DNA of 34,370 nt from JAYUHK01 sp043767025 (GCA_043767025.1 JAYUHK010000048.1:1-34370), one strand, 5' to 3'; shown: positions 8,298 through 17,298, counted from the stretch's first letter. Notes: a model not told the origin generated them from the letters alone. Made by a program: numbers and translations.

Positions 8298-8732
8298 ATG
8301 TTTATACTATCAAAAATAGAATTTGCTACTCCCGAATACGACGAAATGGTCGCTCTCCGAACTCTGGTGCTGCGCAAACCTTTGGGCTTGGAGTACACCA
8401 TCGAGCAGTTGGCAGGGGAATACGACGACGAATTGCTGGTAGCTTACGACGAACAAATGCGACTTTGTGGCTGCCTGATTTTGACTAAAATAGATGACGA
8501 AAAAGTTAAAATGCGTCAAGTTGCAGTACATTTCGACTATCAAAATAAAGGCATCGGAACGCTGCTGGTACGACATTCAGAGTGGTTGGCAGAAAAAAAA
8601 GGCTTCAAAAAAATTGAACTTCACGCTCGAGAAAACGCTTTTGGGTTCTACGAAAAACTGGCTTACAGACGTTCAGGAGCGATTTTTTCGGAGGTAAATA
8701 TTCCACACTTAAAATTTTATAAAGATTTATAG
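8298..8732 (+). CDS. GNAT-family N-acetyltransferase
   Basis: A 144-residue single-domain acetyltransferase that transfers an acetyl group from acetyl-CoA to an unknown small molecule or protein amine. The acetyl-CoA pyrophosphate-binding motif A appears as VAVHFDYQNKGIGTLLV (about 76-92, core QNKGIG). Motif B follows as ENAFGFYEKLAYRRSG near 112-127. The start at 8298 is the first ATG and gives a complete fold. It is a lone gene, 123 bases after the HMG-CoA lyase, and convergent with the gene ending at 8758. The substrate cannot be inferred from the neighbours. Confidence 0.9.
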   Translation: MFILSKIEFATPEYDEMVALRTLVLRKPLGLEYTIEQLAGEYDDELLVAYDEQMRLCGCLILTKIDDEKVKMRQVAVHFDYQNKGIGTLLVRHSEWLAEKKGFKKIELHARENAFGFYEKLAYRRSGAIFSEVNIPHLKFYKDL

Positions 8733-8757
8733 CCTGTCACAAATACGTTCAATAAAA

Positions 8758-10173
8758 TTAATTTTTTATTGCTTTCAAAAGCCACTCTCGCTCTGTGAGC
8801 GGCTGCAAAGCACTGATTTCTTCTCGAAGTTTAAGGCTTTTTATTTTATCAAATCCGTTAGTTACCATTAATTGTTTGGTACAATGGATAATATTCAGGT
8901 AGTTTTGTTGATGATAGCTCAAAGACGCTTTTTTTCGATGTAAAAACTGCTGAAAACTTCTCAAAAAAGCGTCCAAAGCGTCGTATTCATCGAGTTGGTA
9001 GTACATTTTTAACAACATTACTTTCGCGCCAAGCTGTAAAAAAATATCGCCATACGTCAGTTTATTCAACATCGGCATCGCTTTATCAAAATTTTGTGTC
9101 GTAAAATAATATCTTGCCAAATTATATTCGTAGTAATTTTGTCTAAATTCGACTGGAAGAAACTTTCTATACTTTTCGATAAAAGAAAAAATGTAGTCCG
9201 ATTCGCCGATTCGCAAGCCTGTAGCCGTCATATTTTTGTAGGTGTAAGGACTCAACGTGCCGTCTTCTACCAACAAAATCGAGGTTTCGATACCATTTTT
9301 GTAAAGCTCAAAAAGCTGCCGAAAAAATTCTTCATCACCCTGATTGCTCTGTTTGATGCTGTAATTGACCGCTCCAAGATAGATTTTAAGGTATTCTTCT
9401 GGCTCGAAATGCGCCCTGTACGCTGCCAGATTTTGCCGCAATTTTTCAAAAAATAACTTGCTTTCTGCCGACGTATTCATGCGATAAATAAAATAATATG
9501 CTCCGATGGACGCTTCGGTTTCAGCCCATTTTTTTTCTTCTACCCGCGCGAGCAACTCTTCCAAAAGCCCAAAATCGTGACTCGTTTTTGCGAGGCTTTG
9601 GTAAGAAAGTGCCGAACAAACGCTCCGCAATTTAGCGGCTGCAAATGCTTTTTCTTCTGCATCTAACAGGGTTTGGAGGCTGCTCACTTCGCTGCGTGAC
9701 TGTTCGGTTTGGTGCGTTATCCAGACGTTTTCGGCGGCGGCGGCGAGCTGTAGTGCAGATGCGTCGCGGATTTTCACTTCGTTTTGCAGCTGCCCCAATC
9801 GCCTCATAGTCTGCTGAAAAGGCTTTTCTAACTTCAATCGCCGATAGACTTTTGCCAACGCCAAAGTTTCCTGCTGTGCGTTTTGTGAGTGTTCTTGCGC
9901 CACCAAAAACTGCTCAATTTCCTTCGTCAAAAACGACTGAATGTGCCGCATCGTATCGTCGTGATACGGCTTATCCGCTCCGTAGATAGCGGCGAAAACG
10001 GTTTCTTTTTTCCAAATATCGCCGTCACAATTTTTATTTTTTACCAAATAATCGGACAATAAAAGCACGTCAGGACGCACCAAATTACCTTTGGAAAGCA
10101 AGTATTTTTCAAATAATTGTTGATAATCGGAGGGCAAACCGCACCAAACTTCATAAAGTTTCGATTTTTTCAT
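8758..10173 (-). CDS. Alpha-helical repeat protein of unknown function
   Basis: A 471-residue soluble protein with no signal peptide, no membrane segment and no catalytic motif. It is almost wholly helical, with alternating Leu/Ala and Tyr/Phe-rich helices in the second half (for example YYEYNLARYYFTTQNFDKAM, and AKVMLLKMYYQLDEYDALDA). Those pairs look like divergent tetratricopeptide repeats. The first 100 residues (YEVWCGLPSDYQQLFEKYLL) look like a separate helical N-domain. It is probably a cytoplasmic scaffold or regulatory protein, but no function is assigned. It has its own promoter and no partner gene. Confidence 0.85.
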   Translation of the reverse strand: MKKSKLYEVWCGLPSDYQQLFEKYLLSKGNLVRPDVLLLSDYLVKNKNCDGDIWKKETVFAAIYGADKPYHDDTMRHIQSFLTKEIEQFLVAQEHSQNAQQETLALAKVYRRLKLEKPFQQTMRRLGQLQNEVKIRDASALQLAAAAENVWITHQTEQSRSEVSSLQTLLDAEEKAFAAAKLRSVCSALSYQSLAKTSHDFGLLEELLARVEEKKWAETEASIGAYYFIYRMNTSAESKLFFEKLRQNLAAYRAHFEPEEYLKIYLGAVNYSIKQSNQGDEEFFRQLFELYKNGIETSILLVEDGTLSPYTYKNMTATGLRIGESDYIFSFIEKYRKFLPVEFRQNYYEYNLARYYFTTQNFDKAMPMLNKLTYGDIFLQLGAKVMLLKMYYQLDEYDALDAFLRSFQQFLHRKKASLSYHQQNYLNIIHCTKQLMVTNGFDKIKSLKLREEISALQPLTEREWLLKAIKN

Positions 10174-10217
10174 ACTTTTAAAAAAAAATTACGTTTATTT
10201 TTCTTCATTTCAAAGTA

Positions 10218-10248
10218 CAAATATACAAATATTGGATAAATATTTCAA
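10218..10248 (-). promoter_or_regulatory. Promoter of the helical-repeat gene (minus strand)
   Basis: On the minus strand TATATTTG (10218-10225) is an exact -7 match, and a TTG (10246-10248) lies 20 bases upstream as a -33 element. The predicted leader is about 35-40 bases. Confidence 0.6.
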
Positions 10249-10382
10249 TAAATACCTTATTTTTACAAAAAAAGACAAAGTACAAGTGCTAAAATTTGAG
10301 TTTTAGAGTTCATTGCGCTTGCCGCATCTTTGTAATGTCAAAAATGACAAGCAAATTTTTTAACGTAAGAAAAAATTATTTT

Positions 10383-13300
10383 ATGAAAACCAATCATTCA
10401 ACTTTTATCGCAGCCATTATTTTCTGCTGCCTGTTTTTTGTTGCGCAAAGCGCGCAAGCCCAAATCATCAATATCCCCGACGCAAATTTTAAAAATGCGT
10501 TGGTAAATACTAATTGTGTTACTACTAATGTAAATGGTACCACTTATTCTGATGCCGACCTCAACAACGATGGGGAAATTCAAGTCAGTGAAGCGGAGGC
10601 TGTGGTTGGTTTAGAAATATTCAATCGTGATATTATTTCATTAGTTGGTATTGAATATTTTAGTAATTTACGAACATTAGATTGTGGGTATAATAAAATA
10701 ACGACATTAAATATTCAGGGATTAAATAATTTACAAACTTTAAATTGCAGACATAATAAAATAACGACATTAAATATTCAGGGATTAAATAATTTACAAA
10801 TTTTGGATTGCAGTTATAATGAACTAACGGCATTAAACGTTCAGGGATTAAACAACTTACAAACTTTGGATTGCAGTTATAATAATCTAACGGCATTAAA
10901 TGTTCAAGGATTAGACAACTTAAAAGGTTTGTATTGTAACAGTAATCAACTAACGACACTAAACGTTCAGGGATTAAATAACTTACAAACTTTGGATTGC
11001 AGTTACAATAATCTAACGGCATTAAATGTTCAAGGATTAGACAACTTAAAAGGTTTGTATTGTTACAATAATCAACTAACGACACTAAATATTCAGGGAT
11101 TAAATAACTTAAAAGGATTGTACTGTTACAGTAATCAATTAATGACATTAAACGTTCAAGGATTGGATAAGTTAACAGAATTGACTTGTTATTACAACCG
11201 ATTAACAGCATTAAACGTTCAAGGATTAAATAATTTACAAGGTTTAGCCTGTGGTAACAATCAAATAACGATATTAGATATTCAAGGATTAAATAATTTG
11301 ATTTCTATAAGCTGCCACAACAATCAATTAATGGAATTGAACGTTCAAGGATTAAATAATTTACAAACTATACAATGTTCCTACAATCAAATAACGACGT
11401 TAAATGTTTTAGGATTAAATAATTTAGCAGTTTTTGATTGTCATAATAATCAAATAACGACATTAAATGTTCAAGGATTAGATAAATTAGAAATTTTAGA
11501 TTGCTCGTATAACCCTATATCTTGCCTTTCGTGGCTGTCTAATTCACTTTTTGAACTTAACGTTAATAATACCAATATTAACTGCCTTACTAATAAACCT
11601 CTTAATGTTGGCATATTTCCATTCATCCCACTTTGTCAGCCCAACAATATAAACGGTTGTTTTTCGGCAGCGCGAATTTATGGCGCGGTTTTGAGAGCTG
11701 AAAGTTGTGTGCCAACAGGTAAAAAAATGGCTAATTTATTGGTGACTGCGAAGAATATTGCTACCAATGAAATCTATGTGAGCAACAGCGACACTGCTGG
11801 AATGTACGAAATTGCTGTTCCGCTCGGCACTTACACGGTTGCTGTGACTGCGCCGAATGCCTACTGGGCGGACTGTGTGAACCCGCAGACGATTGTAATT
11901 ACGCAAGATGCGCAGCAGGAACTTCGCAATGTGTTGGTCAATGCCGAAATACTTTGTACCGATATGAGCATTGACCATCAGGCTCTGACGGTGATGCGCC
12001 CGTGCAGCACGGGAGTTTTTCAAGTTCATTATCTCAATCAGGGGACGATTACGGCGGAGGGAATTTATGTCGAGATGGAGCTTGCGCCGGAGTTGAGCGT
12101 GGTGTCGGCTTCGGTACCGTTTTCGTCGCTCGGCAGTCAGCTTTTTCGTTTTGAGTTAGACAGTGTTCAGTCGTTGCAAAGCGGAGATTTTCAAGTTTCG
12201 GTGTCGGTGGCTTGCACGGCAGTTTTGGGTCAGCAGCTATGTACGCGTGCCGAGATTTTTCCGCACAGTTACTGCAACGGTGGCAGTTCGGGTGGCAGTT
12301 GGGACGGCTCGGACGTAGCGGTTTCGGGTCGCTGCGTTGGTCAAAATCAGGTTCGGTTTGTGCTAAAAAACATCGGTAACTCACCGATGAGTGTGCCACA
12401 AAACTACTGGATAGTAGAGGACGATGTGATGATTCGGGGCGATATTTTTCAGTTGGCGATGAACGCCAGCGACTCGATTACGATTACCGCCGACCCGCGC
12501 AAAATTTATAGGATTATCGCCAACGAAACGCCATTTAATCCCGAAAATAACACGCAAGAAACATTTTTAATTTGGGGTTGCAGCGGTTTGAACGGTATTC
12601 ATTGGGGTTTTGTGAACCAATACGGATTCAATACAGGACGCGATTTTGAGGATTTTCTATGCACGACCGTGCGGACTTCTTTCGACCCGAATGATATTTC
12701 TGCCGTCGGAGCAGGGACGCGAGCAGAACATTTTATCGCCAAAAAATCAGAACTCGAATACACGATTCGCTTCCAAAACACAGGCAATGATACGGCGTTT
12801 GTGGTGCGAATTACGGATATGTTGCCGCCAGAATTGGACAAAACGACGCTTCAAATCGGCGCATCGAGCCACCCGATGACCTATAATTTGAAAGGCAACG
12901 GCGTGTTGGAATTTTTATTTACCAATATTTTGCTACCCGACAGTACCACGAATGAAAAGGCTTCGCACGGCTTCGTGAGCTACAAAATCAACACCAAACC
13001 AAACCTACAAGACGGACAAACCATTGATAATCAAGCAAATATATATTTTGACGTGAATTTGCCGGTGGCTACGAATACCTATCGGCACACGATAGCGAAG
13101 GACATGACGAGCGTATTTTTGGGAATTTTTCCCATCGAATCGGACTTCAACACAAAGCTGAACGTAATGCCCAACCCGATGCGGGACGCAGCGACCTTTG
13201 AACTCGTGACTGAAAAAGTAATTTCTGCGCAGCATCCTGCGACGCTGATTGTCTATAATATTTTGGGACAAAAGGTTCATACACAGCTATTTACGGGTAC

Positions 13301-13403
13301 GACGCTCACGCTTTCGCGCGGAGAATTGCAACAAGGCTGCTATTTTTATTCCGTCCAAATCAACAACCAAATATTGACCAAAGGAAAATTGGTGGTAGAC
13401 TAG
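10383..13403 (+). CDS. Secreted leucine-rich-repeat protein with T9SS type A tail
   Basis: Probable cell-surface or secreted adhesion/binding protein. The start at 10383 gives a clean signal peptide (MKTNHSTFIAAIIFCCLFF, cleavage after AQA). The frame is open further upstream, but those 29 residues would block the signal. Of 1006 residues, a short helical/Ca-like segment (DLNNDGEIQVSE) is followed by 14 tandem 21-residue LRRs at 93-386 (consensus LNNLQTLDCSYNxLTALNVQG). A carboxypeptidase-regulatory-like beta domain comes next (about 450-510), then DUF11-like beta domains, then a DUF7619-like domain near 767-900 (FDPNDIS, LEYTIRFQNTGNDTA). A type A sorting domain ends the protein (NVMPNPMRD to KGKLVVD). 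The repeat DNA is visibly more AT-rich than the 3' half. The ligand is unknown. Confidence 0.93.
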   Translation: MKTNHSTFIAAIIFCCLFFVAQSAQAQIINIPDANFKNALVNTNCVTTNVNGTTYSDADLNNDGEIQVSEAEAVVGLEIFNRDIISLVGIEYFSNLRTLDCGYNKITTLNIQGLNNLQTLNCRHNKITTLNIQGLNNLQILDCSYNELTALNVQGLNNLQTLDCSYNNLTALNVQGLDNLKGLYCNSNQLTTLNVQGLNNLQTLDCSYNNLTALNVQGLDNLKGLYCYNNQLTTLNIQGLNNLKGLYCYSNQLMTLNVQGLDKLTELTCYYNRLTALNVQGLNNLQGLACGNNQITILDIQGLNNLISISCHNNQLMELNVQGLNNLQTIQCSYNQITTLNVLGLNNLAVFDCHNNQITTLNVQGLDKLEILDCSYNPISCLSWLSNSLFELNVNNTNINCLTNKPLNVGIFPFIPLCQPNNINGCFSAARIYGAVLRAESCVPTGKKMANLLVTAKNIATNEIYVSNSDTAGMYEIAVPLGTYTVAVTAPNAYWADCVNPQTIVITQDAQQELRNVLVNAEILCTDMSIDHQALTVMRPCSTGVFQVHYLNQGTITAEGIYVEMELAPELSVVSASVPFSSLGSQLFRFELDSVQSLQSGDFQVSVSVACTAVLGQQLCTRAEIFPHSYCNGGSSGGSWDGSDVAVSGRCVGQNQVRFVLKNIGNSPMSVPQNYWIVEDDVMIRGDIFQLAMNASDSITITADPRKIYRIIANETPFNPENNTQETFLIWGCSGLNGIHWGFVNQYGFNTGRDFEDFLCTTVRTSFDPNDISAVGAGTRAEHFIAKKSELEYTIRFQNTGNDTAFVVRITDMLPPELDKTTLQIGASSHPMTYNLKGNGVLEFLFTNILLPDSTTNEKASHGFVSYKINTKPNLQDGQTIDNQANIYFDVNLPVATNTYRHTIAKDMTSVFLGIFPIESDFNTKLNVMPNPMRDAATFELVTEKVISAQHPATLIVYNILGQKVHTQLFTGTTLTLSRGELQQGCYFYSVQINNQILTKGKLVVD
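10659..11540 (+). repeat. Tandem LRR array, 14 units of 63 bases
   Basis: Fourteen in-frame 63-base units encode the LRRs. Units 4-5 (10848-10973) and 6-7 (10974-11099) are nearly identical at the DNA level, showing a recent 126-base tandem duplication. Synonymous differences are few inside the duplicated pair and more common elsewhere. Confidence 0.95.
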
Positions 13404-13431
13404 AGGGAAGTTTTTTGAATAATTTTTATTC

Positions 13432-13475
13432 GGGTTGTCAGGATTTTTTTGAAAAAAAAACCTGACAACCCTTTT
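13432..13475. terminator. Rho-independent terminator
   Basis: An 11-bp GC-containing stem (13432-13442 with 13461-13471) is extended inward by a T7/A7 pairing and followed by TTTTA. It lies 29 bases after the stop of the LRR gene. Confidence 0.85.
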
Positions 13476-13492
13476 ACTTTCGCAAATTAAAC

Positions 13493-13500
13493 TACTTTTG
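13493..13500 (+). promoter_or_regulatory. Candidate -7 box for the lipoprotein gene
   Basis: TACTTTTG matches TAnnTTTG and lies 36-42 bases before the candidate ATG codons at 13536 and 13542. It comes directly after the terminator, consistent with a new transcript. No strong -33 match was seen. Confidence 0.5.
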
Positions 13501-13535
13501 CGCTCCGATTTTCGGAATTGTACTATCAATTTTTT

Positions 13536-14558
13536 ATGCGAATGGATTTTTTAAGAAAAACAATTTTTTTATTTATTTTGGTCTTGACGTTTCAAGTTTT
13601 TTATTCTTGTCGAAACAATATTAATACCTCAAAAGATGCTTTAAGTGCTGTAGATACTCAAAAATCCAAACAAAATTTGGACACTTTGGAGTACAACAAG
13701 CGTCGAAATGCACTTTGCGCAAAGGATACTTTGGGCTTGTGGCCCGTTAAAAATGTTCCCTATCCGCTTGCTGGAGCGATTTTACCTTTCCACCGGATAG
13801 TAGCGTATTACGGCAATTTATATTCAAAAAGAATGGGAGCTTTGGGTGAGTTTCCAAAAGCAGAAATGCTGCAAAAACTGGCTGTTCAGGCAGCAGCTTG
13901 GGCAAAAGCAGACTCCACAACGCCCGTAATTCCCGCTTTGCATTACATCGCGATGACGGCGCAGCAAGCTCCGGGCGCAGACAAAAAATACCGAATGAAG
14001 ATGCCTTTTGACCAAATTGATACCATCGTAAAATGGACGAAAGAAATCAACGGACTGACGTTTATTGACATTCAGATTGGTGCCAGCACGGTGCAAGAGG
14101 AAATTCCGAAATACGCCGAATATTTTAAGAATCCAACATTACATTTGGGAATTGACCCAGAATTTTCGATGAAATATGGCAACCGACCGGGAACGGTGAT
14201 TGGGACTTTGAACTCAGACGATATTAATTTTGTCATTGATTTTTTGGCAGATGTAGTGCGAAAAAATAATTTACCACCTAAAATTTTAGTTATCCACCGT
14301 TTTACGGACGATATGGTGACAGGTTACGACAAAATAAAGAATGTACCTGAAGTCCAAGTCGTGATGCACATGGACGGTTGGGGCGGTAAGCCTTTGAAAA
14401 AAGAAACTTATCGCCGATGTATCGTGACGCAGCCTGTAAATTGGACTGGATTTAAGATTTTTTATGGCAACGACACCAAAAAAGATAAAAACGCACTGCT
14501 CTCTCCCGAGGAGGTTTTGGCTCTCAACCCTCAACCAATTTATATTCAATACCAATAG
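13536..14558 (+). CDS. Lipoprotein of unknown function, TIM-barrel-like
   Basis: About 340 residues with a lipoprotein signal peptide (FLFILVLTFQVFYSC, lipobox Cys followed by RNN). The start is either ATG 13536 or ATG 13542, and a TTG further up is less likely. The mature part has motifs that recur in an uncharacterised bacterial lipoprotein family I only partly recall: PVIPALHYIA, TFIDIQIG, LHLGIDPEFSM, PGTVIGTLNSDDIN, PPKILVIHRFTDDM, VQVVMHMDGWGG. Strand-acid patterns such as GIDPEF and HMDGWG suggest a TIM-barrel hydrolase. No acidic export signal follows the Cys, so the periplasmic side is more likely. It lies 100 bases before the deacetylase lipoprotein gene in the same direction, and a joint role in envelope polysaccharide handling is inference only. 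Confidence 0.8.
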   Translation: MRMDFLRKTIFLFILVLTFQVFYSCRNNINTSKDALSAVDTQKSKQNLDTLEYNKRRNALCAKDTLGLWPVKNVPYPLAGAILPFHRIVAYYGNLYSKRMGALGEFPKAEMLQKLAVQAAAWAKADSTTPVIPALHYIAMTAQQAPGADKKYRMKMPFDQIDTIVKWTKEINGLTFIDIQIGASTVQEEIPKYAEYFKNPTLHLGIDPEFSMKYGNRPGTVIGTLNSDDINFVIDFLADVVRKNNLPPKILVIHRFTDDMVTGYDKIKNVPEVQVVMHMDGWGGKPLKKETYRRCIVTQPVNWTGFKIFYGNDTKKDKNALLSPEEVLALNPQPIYIQYQ

Positions 14559-14620
14559 GAAGTTTTTAGCGTTCAGTGTTTAGTTGCATAACTGACTGTT
14601 AATCAATTAGTTACAATATA
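14559..14620 (+). repeat. Dispersed 3'-flanking repeat, copy B
   Basis: Directly after the stop at 14558, AGTTTTTAG and AGTGTTTAGT units are followed by an imperfect palindrome ending in AATCAATTAGTTACA. It aligns with copy A (1868-1946, opposite strand) with three mismatches over the 27-base palindromic half. In copy A the palindrome is perfect, here it is decayed. Confidence 0.6.
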
Positions 14621-14658
14621 GCATTTTTACAAAAAAATTTAAGCAAATATTCAGTAAT

Positions 14659-15501
14659 ATGAGAAGTTTATTATTTTACGCACTCTTTTTGAGTATTGTT
14701 TTTTGTACTGGCTGCAAAAATAATAATTCAAAAATAGTAGAAAACGTGACACAAAACATTGCTAATAAATTGGATAGCAGTCAAGTCACAAAAGTCTTAA
14801 ATTTAGAAAAATTATTGGCGCAGGCGGAAGTTCCCGTTTTGTGCTACCATCATATTCGCCCTTTTGCGAGTGGAAAAAGTCTTCGCATGAAAGAATATGA
14901 ACTTTCTCCTGCCTCTTTTGCGGAGCAAATGAAAATATTGGCGGACAGCGGATTTCATACTATTTTGCCTGACCAACTGTATGATTATCTTACAAAAGGT
15001 ACGCAATTACCGACCAAACCTGTGATGATTACTTACGACGATACGAGCGTAGAGCATTTTTTGATTGGAAAAAGCGAAATGGACAAACACGGCTTCAAGG
15101 GAGTATTTTTTATTATGACGATTGCTATAGGCAAAAAAAATTATATGAGCCGTGAGCAAATCAAGCAGTTGGCAGACGAAGGACATACAGTCGCTTGCCA
15201 CACTTGGGACCACCACAAAGTGACCGAGTACGACGACGCAACTTGGGATATTCAGACACAAAAAGCTGGAAAATTATTGGAAGACGTGACAGGCAAGAAA
15301 GTGAGCTACTTCGCTTATCCATTTGGTATTTGGGACCAAAAAGCAATTCCCGCTCTGAAAGCTCGCGACTACAAAATGGCATTTATCCTCTCTACACCTC
15401 GAGACTCCGTCCAGCCGCTCCACACGATTCGGCGAATGATAGTTCCCGGCACTTGGTCGGCGCAAGGAATGTTAAAAGTTATGAAAACTACGTTTGATTG
15501 A
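14659..15501 (+). CDS. Polysaccharide deacetylase lipoprotein (CE4 / NodB fold)
   Basis: Probably removes N-acetyl groups from an envelope or extracellular polysaccharide or peptidoglycan. The 280-residue protein has a lipoprotein signal (lipobox CTGC, Cys19). Its CE4 domain begins at PVLCYHHIRPF (59-69). Motif 1 is TYDDT (125-129) with catalytic D127 and metal ligand D128. Motif 2 is HTWDH (181-185) with metal ligands H181 and H185. Motif 3 is AYPFG (219-223), where classical members have RxPYG, so the arginine is absent. No acidic residues directly follow the lipid Cys, so it may face the periplasm. It follows another lipoprotein gene in the same direction. Chitin, peptidoglycan or poly-GlcNAc cannot be told apart here. 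Confidence 0.9.
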   Translation: MRSLLFYALFLSIVFCTGCKNNNSKIVENVTQNIANKLDSSQVTKVLNLEKLLAQAEVPVLCYHHIRPFASGKSLRMKEYELSPASFAEQMKILADSGFHTILPDQLYDYLTKGTQLPTKPVMITYDDTSVEHFLIGKSEMDKHGFKGVFFIMTIAIGKKNYMSREQIKQLADEGHTVACHTWDHHKVTEYDDATWDIQTQKAGKLLEDVTGKKVSYFAYPFGIWDQKAIPALKARDYKMAFILSTPRDSVQPLHTIRRMIVPGTWSAQGMLKVMKTTFD

Positions 15502-15589
15502 ATTTTTACACGCAACCAGTTTAAATAAAATACACCAGATTTTATCCAATAATAAAATAGCGAATTAGGCGACACCATAAGTTTTATTA

Positions 15590-15641
15590 AAAATTTCGAT
15601 GTTCAACATTCCTTGTTGGATATTCGATATTCGTTGGTATT
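15590..15641 (-). repeat. AT-rich quasi-palindromic repeat after the ctlX stop
   Basis: On the minus strand, the stretch just past the ctlX stop reads as tandem GAATATC units followed by CAACAAGGAATGTTG, a 5-bp hairpin, and AACATCGAA. I recall similar GAATATCGAATATCC strings as dispersed intergenic sequence in other Bacteroidota genomes, but no second copy is present in this window. Confidence 0.4.
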
Positions 15642-16571
15642 TTAATTTCGCTCTTGAAGAAAAATCTCGGACATCATGCAGCGTGCGCTACCTCCACCAA
15701 ACGTTTCGATGGTTGGAATTGGAATATACAAAATATTAGTATGTTCGTCAATCAGTTCTATCTGCTCTGGTGTGAGCGATGTGAAGGCTTGTTCCGACAT
15801 CACGAGATAAGTCGCGCCTGTGTCGCCTTGCACTTGTAGCATATTGCCCGCAAAAGAGTTCATTTGGGCGAGGCTGATTTCTATAATTTCTTTATCTGTC
15901 GCTTTCAGATATTGCAGAATTTTTGATTTTTCAACCTCATTTTTGATGCTATCCAAACAAATAACGGCAAAAGTTTCGCCGAGTGCCATCATAACGTTGG
16001 TGTGGTAGATTGCTTGATTTTTTCCGTCCGCAGCGACAAAAGTAATCGCCTCGTAGCCGAGTATTTTGGAGAGATTGTCCAGCACATCGGGGTTGGTGCG
16101 AGGACTAATGCAGGCATAAATCAGCTTGTTGGGACGGTCAAAAACCATACTTCCCGTGCCTTCCAAAAATTTTTCGTCGGCTTCAAAGGTTTCTAAATGC
16201 ACTCGATTTTTCAACTCAAAATACCTAAAAATTTGCTCCATAACGCCTTCCTGACGCTCCAATCGGCGAATCGGCGCATACATCGGATAGGTAATCACCG
16301 TCCCATCGTCGTGAAAAGTCACCCAGTTATTGGGAAAAACTGCGTCTGGTTTTACGGGAATATCGGTATCGCGCACCACAATTACGTTCACGCCTTTGGC
16401 GCGCAGACGCGCCACCATGCCGTCAAATTCCTCGATTGCTCTGAATTTGACTTCTTCGGCAGACATAGATTTACTGTTATTTTGGAAAGCGTTGCTCGCC
16501 GCCGTTTGTTCATTGAACCCAAAAGCTACTGGGCGAACCATCAAAATATGCTGTGTTATTTGCTCCGACAT
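15642..16571 (-). CDS. ctlX: Citrulline utilization hydrolase, CtlX-type (amidinotransferase fold)
   Basis: Member of the guanidino-modifying (arginine deiminase-like) beta/alpha propeller family. CtlX proteins are described as hydrolysing citrulline to ornithine. The 309 residues show the family's catalytic set: D76 in KPDAVFPNNWVTF, the EGTGSMVFD segment near 137-145, H190 in AIYHTNVMMALG, and nucleophile C298 in GGGSARCMMSEIF. No signal peptide, so it is cytoplasmic. The ATG at 16571 gives a complete family N-terminus (HILMVRPVAFGFNEQT). It is a single gene divergent from engB. An arginine deiminase or dimethylargininase function is possible, but the N-terminus and the NNWVTF motif favour CtlX. 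Confidence 0.85.
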   Translation of the reverse strand: MSEQITQHILMVRPVAFGFNEQTAASNAFQNNSKSMSAEEVKFRAIEEFDGMVARLRAKGVNVIVVRDTDIPVKPDAVFPNNWVTFHDDGTVITYPMYAPIRRLERQEGVMEQIFRYFELKNRVHLETFEADEKFLEGTGSMVFDRPNKLIYACISPRTNPDVLDNLSKILGYEAITFVAADGKNQAIYHTNVMMALGETFAVICLDSIKNEVEKSKILQYLKATDKEIIEISLAQMNSFAGNMLQVQGDTGATYLVMSEQAFTSLTPEQIELIDEHTNILYIPIPTIETFGGGSARCMMSEIFLQERN

Positions 16572-16627
16572 GAGAGTTGTGTTTAAACTTTTTTTTCAAA
16601 TTGAGCGATAAAGATACAACAAAGTGT

Positions 16628-16635
16628 TACTTTTG
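16628..16635 (+). promoter_or_regulatory. Candidate -7 box for engB
   Basis: TACTTTTG matches TAnnTTTG. The nearest TTG (16601-16603) is 24 bases upstream, somewhat longer than usual. The start would lie about 55-60 bases before the engB ATG at 16696. Confidence 0.45.
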
Positions 16636-16695
16636 TGTTCAAATACATTAATTTTCTTTCGCTCGTCCAAATTTTTTGCCCAAAAAGTAGTTTTC

Positions 16696-17298
16696 ATGGA
16701 AATAAAATCAGCCGTTTTCAATACCAGTTATCCGTCCATTTCTAAATGTCCAAAAGATTCTACATTCGCAGAATTTGCTTTTATAGGACGCTCGAATGTC
16801 GGCAAATCGTCACTTATAAATATGCTTTGCAACAAAAAAGAGCTGGCGAAAGTATCCAAAAGTCCGGGAAAAACCCAACTCATCAACTTTTTTACTATCA
16901 ACGAGCAGTGGTATTTGGTGGATTTACCCGGCTACGGCTACGCCAAAGTGTCCAAATCCAAGCGAGAAGAGTTTGAAAAAATGATTCAAAATTTTATTAC
17001 CAAACGCGAGCAACTTCGATGCACTTTTGTTCTGATAGATAGCAATATTCCGCCCCAAAAAGCGGATATGGATTTTTTGATTTCGCTCGGCGAAGCGGAA
17101 GTTCCGTTTGCCGTCGTTTTGACTAAAATAGACCGTCTGAAACCCAACGAGAAACAAAAAAACATCAATGCTATCAAGAACGAAATCCTAAAAATTTGGG
17201 TCGAGTTGCCGAATATTTTTATTTCTTCAGCCGAAAAAACCACTGGAAAATCCGATATTTTAGAATTTATTGATTTTTTACAGAAAGCAAAAAAATGA
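16696..17298 (+). CDS. engB: Ribosome biogenesis GTP-binding protein YihA/YsxC
   Basis: Essential GTPase acting in late assembly of the large ribosomal subunit. The 200 residues contain all G motifs: G1 GRSNVGKSS (31-39), G2 Thr in SPGKTQLINFF (56-66), G3 DLPGYGYAKV (76-85), G4 TKID (143-146) and G5 SSAEKTTG (177-184). ATG 16696 is chosen over the upstream in-frame ATG at 16624 because EIKSAVFNTSYPS is the usual N-terminus, and the candidate promoter box lies inside the longer frame. It is divergent from ctlX. Nothing unusual was seen in the motifs. Confidence 0.96.
   Translation: MEIKSAVFNTSYPSISKCPKDSTFAEFAFIGRSNVGKSSLINMLCNKKELAKVSKSPGKTQLINFFTINEQWYLVDLPGYGYAKVSKSKREEFEKMIQNFITKREQLRCTFVLIDSNIPPQKADMDFLISLGEAEVPFAVVLTKIDRLKPNEKQKNINAIKNEILKIWVELPNIFISSAEKTTGKSDILEFIDFLQKAKK

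Noticed and set aside
10660..11211. Minus-strand repetitive ORF of 183 codons
   Set aside because: It is the complement of the LRR array. The repeat pattern is imposed by the plus-strand LRR code, and it has no start context or homology.
10659..11540. Regular 63-base repeats resembling a CRISPR array
   Set aside because: The units are contiguous, in frame and coding, with no alternating constant repeats and unique spacers, and no cas genes are nearby.
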